From Liolophura sinensis (taxonomy: Eukaryota > Mollusca > Polyplacophora > Chitonida > Chitonidae), in the NCBI RefSeq assembly GCF_032854445.1, contig NC_088295.1, positions 79,390,028-79,454,027 of the forward strand: a DNA stretch of 64,000 nt, written 5' to 3'. Shown piece by piece: positions 23,501 to 35,100 of this stretch; positions within the stretch are counted from its first letter, which is position 1, and every line of letters starts with the position of its first letter. The notes under the pieces are model-generated. The model was not told where the DNA came from and searched no databases. It saw nothing but the letters and a program-made list of their open reading frames with translations. The position numbers and the translations under genes were made by a program.

Positions 23501-26500
23501 ATAACAAACATTGGTGGGCCTGAGGTGAGCGTTCTAGTATAACAAACATTGGTGGACCTGAGGTGAGAGTTCTGGTATAAAAAACATTGGTGGACCTGAG
23601 GTGAGGGTTCTGGTATAACAAACATTGGTGGACCTGAGGTGAGAGTTCTGGTATAAAAAACATTGGTGGACCTGAGGTGAGAGTTCTGGTATAACAAACA
23701 TTGGTGGACCTGAGGTGAGAGTTCTGGTATAACAAACATTGGTGGACATGAGATGAAAGTTTTGGTATAACAAACATTGGTGGACCTGAGATGAGGGTTC
23801 TGGTATAACGAACATTGGTGGATCTAAGGTGAGAGTTCTGGTATAACAAACATTGATGGACCTGAAATGAGAGTTCTGGTATAACAAACATTGGTGGACC
23901 TGAGGTGAGAGTTCTACTATAACAAACATTGGTGCATTGTCTTGAGGTGAGAAGTGAGAAACCCGATATCATTGCCCCTGTAATATAAACACTGATGGAC
24001 TCTGGTTGAGAGCCTCTGCAATACAGACATTGATGGAACCCGATGTCATTCTCCCTGTAATATAAATACTGATGGACTCTGGGTGAGAGCCTCTGCAATA
24101 TAGACATTGATGGAACCTGATGTCATTGTCCATGTAGTATAAACATCCTCTAGACAATGAAGGGACCATATATATAGACATACAATACAGATAATACAAC
24201 ATGTTGTTGTCACCTTACGTCTGAGATACCGCAACAGGCGACAGCCGAAAAATTGATGAGACGTTGTTTATTTATTTATTTCATTTTACCTAAATAAGGT
24301 AGAAACTTCAAGTATTTGCAGAGAAAGACCTGGTCTTTCGATATTGCTGTCAAGAGGAAGACTTGGAAGAGCTTTTATATTTTCTCCAAACTATTGAAAA
24401 TTTTGCTTATAAAATTCAAGGACAAATGTAAGAACGACGTATTTCACCTGGTTGCAGATGTAAATACCAAGGCTTGTCCCCTCCCGTATGGCGGTCTGAT
24501 GACGACTTTGATCCAGGTGCCAAGTTCCATGTCGCTGCTAATGTTCCCTACATAAGGTTGGTCTCTCCTAGAAACCTACAACTTTATGGACAGCGGCATG
24601 AAATTTTCAGTTAACTTCTTCAAACGCGATGCCTGAATAACAGGCAATGTTGGGAATCACAAGACACATTTACCTTTTGTTTTTATTTTTACTGGGCTAA
24701 GCACACTCTTATATTTGTTTCAATACCTTTTGTCAAAAATCTCTTGACCAGAAAGACTTGACCGAGTTATGTATATGTACAAGCTAAAGAAGGTAATTAT
24801 GGCTTAAAAGAACTTGGTGAAGATAGGTTACGGTTTGTGAACATTGTATGCACATGTATCATTTGTACATATCTGATTGTATTTCAGATATTTCGTCAGT
24901 TTCATCGTACAATTCCAGTTTCACAAGGCACTGTGTGATGAAGCAGGTCAAGCAGGTCTACCTCTCCATCAGTGTGATATTTACAACTCCACTAAGGCAG
25001 GGACACTGCTAAGGTACATGACCGTAATATTGTACTCTTAAGCCAAAGTTGTGCAAAACGATATTTCATGATTCTGACAACAAAAAATCCTCTAAATTTA
25101 CTCGTGAAACAAATGAACCGGGCACAAGATTGTTCCCCAGTGAGGGCAATCTGGACCTTTGTGAAATTATCGTCGCCTACATCAACCAATCATCATCTAT
25201 GAAAATGTTATGTGAGTACAGCAACATGAAAACTACTTCTGAAGTGACACAACTTTTTGAGATTCACATGATCTTGAACATATCATTTGACCGTTTTTCG
25301 CCGCTGAAATCTTAAAAGGTGGACAGCAAATGTTGTTCGTGTGCGAGTGACCGATATTACGGATCTTTTGACACCGAGGTGTGAAAAGTCTTTTTTCGAC
25401 AACAAATGTTGACCGTGTGCGCTAGGCTCGCAGATCTAGACAGTATGTAAACAGAGGATGTTAAAGCCTGAAAAGAATGTTTGAGCGTCGATATAACGGT
25501 TTCAACACTATATGGATTTCCGTTTATTATTTCTAATCCCCGAGACAAAATATTGAAACAGGGAGAAACTTAACTTAAAGAACAGGTTATTAAATTTTGA
25601 GAAAAATCCCTACCATCACCTGTTTAAAGTTGGCTTACATGTATTTATCTTAAATGAATATGTTACCAATGTGTATTCGTTGCCAGTAAAATGCTTAAGA
25701 TGGGATCCTCCAAACCCTGGCCGGAAGCCATGAATGTTATCACGAAACAAAGAAAAATAGACGCCACGGCACTGATGGAGTATTTCCAACCACTCACAGA
25801 GTACCTGAAGAAAGAAAACAATGATTCAAACGATACTGTGGGGTGGACCGACAACTGTCCCACTCTAGACGAGGAAGGTCAGTTTGAAAGGAACCTTCGG
25901 TTTCAGAAAATGTTTGGCAATCTTTGCATTAAAACATCACTTGCCTTTTCGTTGTATTGTGTGAGTTCTGGTGCGAAAAGACTTTTTACAAAGATTGTTA
26001 ACGTTGAAATAAGCACGGATGTTACAACCAATGTTTTGATAGCCCAGCGTGTTCATAGCATATGTTTCAAAGTTGGTACCAGCTTTTTTTTCTCTAGAAC
26101 GAGCGCAAGAATGGCTGCATAATACCTACGAACCATTAGCAGAGCTTAACTCTTACAATGAAGCTGTAGCTGACTGGAACTACGACACAAATCTGACCAA
26201 GCATAACCAAGCTATTACGGTAACTATGTTCCTAGTACACATGGGTGGCTAGAATTAGGATGGCTCAAGTACATGCAGGTCACCCCAGTAGACTATAGTG
26301 AAGTGGTTGTGTGTCATATCTAGCTATGGCTAGTGTCTACAGAATAGCACTTCCGAAGGCAGCACTAGGATGTAAATACTGTATAACTGCTATAGAACTT
26401 TTCCAGCTTGGGCAATAACGCTTAATCCAGAAACAAACAAACAGGAAGCTCTGTGTAATTAAACATACAAATATTACCAAGAATTTGGCGAATTTCAAAC

Positions 26501-29135
26501 AACAAAGGTGCTTGACAATGCGCGATTAGCACCGGGGCGTTTAGCTTTTGAGGGTGTTTAGGATGTTAATCCATCTTTTAATTTTTTTTTATTGATCACA
26601 AAAAGCTGCAAATGAACTTGGCGTACACGGCGTTTGCCAAGGAGGCCGCCAAAAATGCATCCAGTTTTGAATGGAAAAACTTCCGGAACCCGGACACCCG
26701 GAGACAGATGGAGAGTGTGACGGATCTGGGCATATACGCTTTGGATAATACTACTAAATTGAAAAGGGTAAGGGCTACACACCTGGTTAACAGACCTGGT
26801 AACTGTGATTACTATTACTGTCGTTCATTAGATGCTCTAACATATGTCCGGCCGTAAGTGGGAAGGTCTCCAGCAGCCTGCAGATGGTCATGGTTTTCCC
26901 CCTGGCACTGCCCGGTTTCATCCCACCATAATGCTGGCCACCGTCGTATAAATGAAATATTCTTGAGTACGGCGTAAAACACCAATCAAATAAATAAATA
27001 AATGTAATATGTGAGAAAAGAAAAACTGTGACAGTCCCATGTATGTTGGCTGAAAACAGCAGACCAGGTGTTCTAAAAATTAGACGAATTACAGTATGCA
27101 TTTACAACTGAGAAGCCTCTTTATAATACCGGTACATCTGCCATAATCTTACAAAATAGTTCACAACATCACGACTTCATTACAGAAAAGATTGAATTTG
27201 TACATTACTGCTTTTGGAGCCTTGATGATAATAAGCAGTTTCAAGGTTAAACTTTAGAGTAGCCTAACATTCGTTGATGACTACTTGTCTTCTACCAATA
27301 TGGTGTGCATGGCGTACATCACATCTGGGAAAGTTCGTTGATAACTTGCCAAATGTCGATAGTTTACTCCAGGCACTCCGGTTTCTTCTACCTTTGAAAC
27401 TTGCTGCCATCCCGTAAGTTAACAATTTATTAGACTTGTGTCAAACAACCAAATAAATAAATAAATAGAAATATCTCCATATTTTATTTCTATTCACAGA
27501 ATCGAAACAGAAAATATATAATGATTCATATGCATAAGAGTTTATCGGATTTTCGCGGCTTGTGGGTTAATCTTATAGAGGGTGAGGAGGGTGAGTAAAT
27601 CCTGGGTTATTCTTATGGGTAGGGCGCAGAGGGTGCGGAGGGTGCGTAAGGGTGGGGGAAGCCGACAGGTCGTGAAGTGCACCCGCACTCCATGGTGCAC
27701 CCGCACCCATGACTTGCACCCCAGGTAGGCCGCCCCGTGCCCGTGCGTGCTGCAATACTGCTGCTACTACAACACAGACGCTTCCAAAACACCCTTACAT
27801 CATATCGCGTCCTCTCCACCAATCACTACGCCCCATTTACGAACCCTCCGCACCCCCCCCCCCCCCACCCGACCCTTACGTACCCTCCTCGTCCTCCCCA
27901 TAAGAATAACCCACAAACGGCGAAATTGAACTGATATGCTACAGACATTGCATAGACAATATCAACATACACATTTGACACAGAATCTGCCATTATTCCC
28001 ATCAGTTCTGAAATTGTCTATTGTCTCTAACGAACGTAAGAATTAATGGGGGTTTTTTGTCGATGTATAATGTATAATTCAAACTTTCGTTGTAGCTGTC
28101 GGAGCTGACGTCACAGATGGAGGGTATGTACAGTAAGGGTGAAGTGTGTTTGGAGAAGGATCGCTGTTTGGAGATAGAGCCAGGTAAGACAAGCAAGTAC
28201 CGCCTGATTTATTATGCGAGCTATAAGGTTTCCATAAATATCAGGAGCCTTTTCCTCTGTAAGATTATCGTATGAGCATATACGCTGTAATAAGATACAG
28301 TATAAATACAGATTAATGATCAACCTATTTACCTCCCCGGATAGCACAGTTGGCAGAGCGTCAGCTTCGTGACCGGTAAATCCAGGATCAATCCTTGATC
28401 GAGTCACACCTAAGTATGCTTGCCTTCTTAGGCTTACTTGTCTTCGGTAAGTCGTCACAGTGAAGCAGCACTAAATAAAAGAGCGGTGGAAATCCGTCCT
28501 GCAACAAGGAGGCCTAGTTCTGCTTTTATCTGCAATATTCTTTGATGACTGTAATGTTCATTCAAAATCAAAAAGCCATTGAAACTTATATTCCCCTTAT
28601 ATTCAATCGCAAGCTATACGTAGTCAAAGATCTATTGATACATGCACCATGGTGTTTCGCAGATTTGACCCGCTTAATGGCTTCTAGCAGAGATTATCAT
28701 GAGCTGGCAAAAGCCTGGGAAGGATGGCGGAACGTCACAGGAAAACTCATGAAGCCATTGTACGAGGAGTTTGTCGATCTAAGCAACGAGGCAGCACGAG
28801 CATCGGGTAAGAAACCTTTTGCATCAGAGCGTAGTTGACATGCTTTTAGTTTAACGCACAAGAAGCGGATCTTTGTCGGGCCGTGAATGCTTCCGGTTTA
28901 ATCGGTGTCACCATTCTGGGACAGGAACTTTCAAGCTCTGCTTCCATAGCCCTTATGCCTATGTGGCACACCTTCACCATGTCAGTGTTCCTTTTTCGCC
29001 TTGCTGCAGTCTATCCATCGAATACATGTAATACTGCAGTTACAGGTTAGCCCTTATTAGGTCATCGAATGAAATCTTCCCTAGGTCGTGTAGGCTGTAT
29101 TCGAATCCACGCAAGTGTTCTGGTGTCAGATGATA

Positions 29136-29166
<31 letters not shown>

Positions 29167-32100
29167 GATTGGTGTTTTACGCCGTACTCAAGAATATTTC
29201 ACTTATACGACGGCGGCCAGCATTATGGTGGGTGGAAACCGGGCACAGCCCGGGGGAAACCCACGACCATCCGCAGGCTGCTGACAGACCTTCCCACTTA
29301 CGGCCGGAGAGGAAGCCAGCATGAGCTGGACTTGAACTCACAGCGACCGCATTGGTGAGAGCCTCCTGGGTCATTACGCTGCGCTAGCGCGCTAACCGAC
29401 TGAGCCAAATGTGTAAGTGCAAAACGAAGACAGGGTGAGTTTTATTTCAGTATCGAAATGGGGAATCCAAATTTCGTTCGCAAACAGTGATCTCGTGTTA
29501 CATTTTGGCATTCAAAACCTCCTTCTTGTGTGGGATTAACCATTCAGATACGCCAACGTTGTTCCCAAATCGATGTTTTGTGATCACGTGACCATAATTA
29601 TCATGGAGACATTTTGTGTTCAAAATGCTTTATTACACAACACAAGTTATCTGCTTATGTTTCTCCATGTTGGGCGGGGCGGGGGGAGAGTGGGGGTAGA
29701 ATGGATTTTGTTGCATTCTCTCTCATGCCCTCTCCACGCAGAGAGCTTCCCCTAGTTCTTTTGTTTGTATAGCATCATAAGATGGATACCCTGAAGGGAC
29801 AATCCAGAAGGGATTACCCCTGTTGTTGGTAGACTGTTGTTACAAAAAGTTCTGATAGTTACACACGATTGCTTGTACTAGTTAAACCATGTACAAGAGC
29901 AATAAGTAATTAAACATCCAGTGCAAGGAACAACAACTAACTGTGATTCTTCCCTCACACTCCGCCTTTTGGACGTATAGAGGTTACTGGCCTAAAAGTC
30001 CGTTGTATGTTTTTATCACGGCTTTATTTCTAAAAAAATCTACCACCAAGTCTATTGATGTTCATGACATAAATACCAGAAATGGATTGCTGTTACCCTT
30101 TTATTGGTGTGTTGAATCACAAGACTAAGGTCATTCAGAATAAAATCTTACATACAACTTATTACTGCAACGTTTTTCTACATGGACTAGTGTTATTTTC
30201 AAACTGGTTTTCAGGAATTGCAGATAGAAGACTAAACCTGTCTCTTACGGAGATTGTATATGGTTACTTCAAGATCGATTTTCCTAAAACTGATGTTAAA
30301 ATATTAAATTTATGTTTTTCATATGCCAAGTATTTAGCTTTAACTTTATGCTTTATTGCTAAATTAAAGCTGTTGAGATTAAAGAGCTCTGTTTAACTTT
30401 TATCACTCTTACTGGGACAAAAACCGTCGAATTCGCTCTTGCTTGAACTTACATGAAGTTAACAGGTGAACTCTTGTCTTCCGCCAATATAAAGTAAGTA
30501 ACACGTGAGAAAGTTCGCCAGCAACTTGGCTTACTGTGGACAATTAAGGTCTGTCAGCAACCGGCAGATGGTCGTGTGTTTTCTCCTGGCTTTGCCCGGT
30601 TTCCTCACACCATAATGCTGGCCGCTATCGTATAGGTGAAACATTCTTGAGTACGGCGTAAAACACCGGTCAAAAAAATAAATAAAATACTGTGGACAAT
30701 TTCCTCAACCGATAAAACCAGTCGCCATCGTGTAAATGAAATATTTTAGGTTTGGCTTTACATAACAATCAAATAATAAATTCATTTAAATATTGTTGTA
30801 CATGTTGTAGCTACAGAACATTCTCCTTGTCACTGTGATTGTTGCCCTAAACGCTCCCTGTTGGACAGTTCTTGCCTCACGAAAAAGGTTTATCTACCAA
30901 TATTGACCGGCCCTGATAGCACAGTTGGTAGAGTGTCCGCTTTGGGAGCGGTAGATCCAGGGTCAATCCTGGGTCGAGTCACACCTAAGACTTAAAAGAG
31001 GAAGTTGTAACTTCCTCGGTTGGCTTTCAGCATTAAGGGGATAGTGTAACGACTGGTTGACCCGTATCAGTATAGTGGCTCGGGCGGGGCAACTTACTTG
31101 CCTTTAGTAAGGGGCCTAAATGAAGCAGCACTAAATAAAAGAGCAGTGGAAATCAGTCCTGCAACAAGGAGACACGTTACATGCACTCTAAGGATTCCTT
31201 CGTCGTCATATGACTGAAAAATTGTTAAGTACGACGTTAAACCCCAAGCACTCACTCATTCACTCACTACCGATTTATTATTACGATAGGAATTTACAAC
31301 GACACTGGGGTTGCCTGGCGCTCAGCGTACGGTAAAAACGACACCTTGGCCGATGACCTGGAGGAGCAGTTTAAGAAGGTCCGACCTTTCTATGAACAAT
31401 TACAGGCCTACGTCCGTGGTAAACTCCGTCAGGTGTATGGTAAAGCATTGTTCCCAACCAGCGGTCATATCCCTGCGCACCTTCTTGGTAAGCTTTGCTC
31501 CGTCATAAGTTTTCTAAATTTACAGTATGAATGGAAAATTGAAACCCATAATTCTAGAAAGGGTAATCATTATCTAAAAAATTAACTTGTTAAAATCGCC
31601 CTTTTTTCTTAAGTGTATTAAAGAAATGGCAGTACAAAATGGCGAGCAGTCTTTCAACGTAACATTTATATTTTATATTATTTATTTAGTTTTATTATGA
31701 TTAAATTTAATATGAATAAATTACACGCACAAATTTGATATGAGAGACATGAGAAAGAAAACAATATTTTAAAACCTACCAGCCAATTAAACATTTGTTC
31801 AGTATTTATAATAAAAACCCAATATTTTAATATTTCATCTCATGATGAAAACTTAAGTTGTAATTTTTTCCTTTTCATAATTCATCCGGTATTTCCTCAA
31901 TGTTGTAATTCCCGTCTTGTAATCAATACACCCATTCAGATTAATTTATTGAGGTTTGCTCTCCATTTATTGAGGTTAGCTCCCCATTTATTTAGAGTAC
32001 ATGTGCATATCGCTCTCCAGTTATTCAGGGTAGCTCTCTATTTATTGACGTTAGCTCTCCAGTTCTTGAGGTTTGCTCTCCATTTATTCAGTGTAGCTCT

Positions 32101-35100
32101 GCATTTATTGGGAGTACATGTACATATGGCTTTATTCACAGCAACTCCCCATTTACTGAGATTAGATTTTATTGAGAGTAACTATTCATTTGTTCACATT
32201 GACTCTTGTAACTTCTGTTTCTGCTGGGCATTAGCTCATACGTTTCAATTAGCTCTTACTTCCATGTAATTACTGTCAGGACAGCTTTTAACAAATTGTT
32301 CTTTATATGTTGTTATTTCCATGTAATTACTGTCAGGACAGCTTTTAACAAATTGTCCCTTATATGTTGTTATTTCTACAGGTAACATGTGGGCCCAGCA
32401 ATGGAATAACATATACGATATTGTCAAGCCTTACAAAGATCAGCCAGCCATTGATGTGACACCTGAACTGAAGAAGCAAGTAAGAAGTGATAACTGCGAA
32501 CACCAACCTCTGGCATTGATATAGGCAATATTTTCGGCGATATACTCCTAGTTCTAACCTGTAAGTCGGTGGTTCTGTCCGACTGTCTCTTGGTCAGCCA
32601 AATTTTGACTTCTTATATTTTAACATAGGCCTCAAATTTTATAGTGATATTCATAACGTTCCTTCGACTTAACGAAGGGCCCTAAGTGAAAGACTACACG
32701 AAATACTACAGCGAGATATTGCAGCTATTGTGAATTTACGCTTCTTAGAATCAAGTCGGCTTCGGGAGCGTTAGATACATTGTCAATCCTGTATCGGATT
32801 ACACCTCAGACCTTAAAAGGGGAAGTTGTAGCTTCCTGGCTAGGCGTTCAGCATTAAAGGGATGGTGTATTGACCGGTTGACCCGTATCAGTATAATGGC
32901 TCCGGTGGGGCGGTTTAACGGCTTTAGGTAAGTTGTCCCAGCAAAGCAGCACTCTATAAAAGAGTGGTAGAAATCCGTCCTGCAACAAGAAGGCACATTA
33001 CATTCACGCTAAGGACTCTTTCGTCGTCCCGTAATAGTGCATGTCATATATGTTTGATTTAAATGTCTCTCCACAGAAATTCACAGCGCTTCGTATGTTC
33101 AAGACATCTGAGGAATTCTACAAATCTATTGGGTTACTTCCAATGCCAGAAACTTTCTGGAATGATTCAATGATCACCAAACCGACAGACGGTAGGAAGG
33201 TTGTATGTCATGCCTCAGCCTGGGACTTCAGTAATAGACACGATTACAGGTAAGTCTGTTGTAGACATTCCCCTGGTGTGTAACGACAGATGGCAGCAAG
33301 GTTGTATGTCATGCCTCAGCCTGGGACTTCAGTAATAGACACAACTACAGGTAAGTCTGTTGTAGACATTCCCCTGTGGTATACCGACAGATGGCAGCAC
33401 GGTTGTATGTCATGCCTCAGCCTGGGACTTTAGTAATAGACACGACTACAGGTAAGTCTGTTGAAGACATTACCCTGTGGTATATCGACAGATGGCAGAA
33501 AGGTTGTTTGTCATGCCTCAATCTGGTACTTCAGTATTAGACACAATTACAGGTAAGTCTGTTGTAGACATTCCCCTGGTGTATAACGACAGATGGCAGC
33601 AAGGTTGTATGTCATGCCTCAGCCTAGGACTTTAGTAACAGACACGATTACAAGTGAGTCTGTTGTAGACATTACCCTGTGGTATACCGACAGATGGCAG
33701 CAAGGTTGTATGTTATGCCTCGGCCTGGGGCTTCAGTTATAGACACGATTACAGGTAAGTCTGTTGCAGACATTCCCCTGTGGTATACCGACAGATGGCA
33801 GGAATGTTGTATGCCACGCCTCAGTGTGGGACTTCAGTAATATACACGATTTTGGTGAGCCTGTAGAAGACATTTACCTGAAAACAGACAGTTGACAGGT
33901 AGACACTGCGCTCCTAACAGAGGGATAAGACAGTGCTAGAGTATGAAGAACGGTCTGTGCAAGCATATCTATTTCTGTGGTATCTATCTGTGAAACAGTT
34001 TCACGACAAACGTTTGTTTTTAGCTGTTCAAAACTAGTGTACAAAACACATATTTTGTACTGTACCAATTTAACATTTATTTCTGTTCTTTCTGGTCCGT
34101 AGAATAAAGATGTGTACGGACATAACAATGGAGGACCTAATCGTGATTCATCATGAGATGGGACACATTCAGTACTATCTCCAATATAAGGATCTCCCTA
34201 TCACCTATAGGACAGGTGCAAATCCAGGTCAGGCATTTTAGCTCAACATTTATTTATTTATTTACCTTATTGGTTAGCGACTCTTTAATAGTAGTTTTCA
34301 AAGTGACTTGCCATGGCAGTATGGCGTAGCTGCTTTAAGGTAAAGCATGGTTACATGTACATGTACTTGCCTTTCTTTCTAAATGACAGTATTCATGTAG
34401 ATTCAAAACTACCGACAGGTTATCAATATTTTTTGCAATATTTGACATCCAAACATATCAATGAAAATTATTCATAAAATTAATCAGAACTTGTCTTTTT
34501 AGTTTTCTATAATCTATATATTAAAGTTACAATTTGCGTAAATGACTTCGCTGTGTTGTAACTTTGTGTATCGAAACGTGTGTACTAAATCAGCTAGAGA
34601 GGGCCCTGTAAATAGAACAGTTCTGAAATAAATTGGCATATTGCTCGTGGTTACAGTCAGTCGCATTTCTGTTTTATTTTTACAGGATTTCACGAAGCTG
34701 TAGGTGACACGCTGGCGCTCTCAGTATCTACTCCAGGGCACCTCCGAAAAATTGGACTTCTCACTTCGTCTAATACATCTTACGGTAAACGAACTCATGG
34801 TTTGTAAAAACTAAAACTCTGCTTTGATTCATTAATGGACAGTTATATCTCTGTCCCTTGCCCGAAAAGTGTTTAGCTAGAGCAATGTGAGGCCATTTTC
34901 AAATTAGGCTTTACAGATTGTAATAGTGCAACATTTTACAAATAAAAAAAAGAAACAAAAATATTTATTTATTTATTTAGAGTTTTACACATTACTCAAG
35001 AACATTTCACTTACACGACGGCGGCCAGAATTATGGTTGGAGGAAACCTGACAGAACACGGGAGACACCCACGACCATCCGCAGGTTGCTGCACAAGTGA

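Noticed and set aside
21859-23950. CRISPR-like array
   Set aside because: Units are contiguous with no unique spacers, and the context is a eukaryotic intron.
23124-24107. 327-codon minus-strand open frame
   Set aside because: It lies wholly in the 38-bp array; 38 times 3 gives a 114-bp frame cycle, so the open frame is a by-product of the repeat.
27573-27934. Pro- and Gly-rich open frames on both strands
   Set aside because: They come from the GC-rich inverted repeats of the foldback element.
30911-30985. tRNA-Pro gene
   Set aside because: The cloverleaf-like arms are followed by a SINE body that recurs elsewhere in the window, so this is a SINE head, not a tRNA gene.
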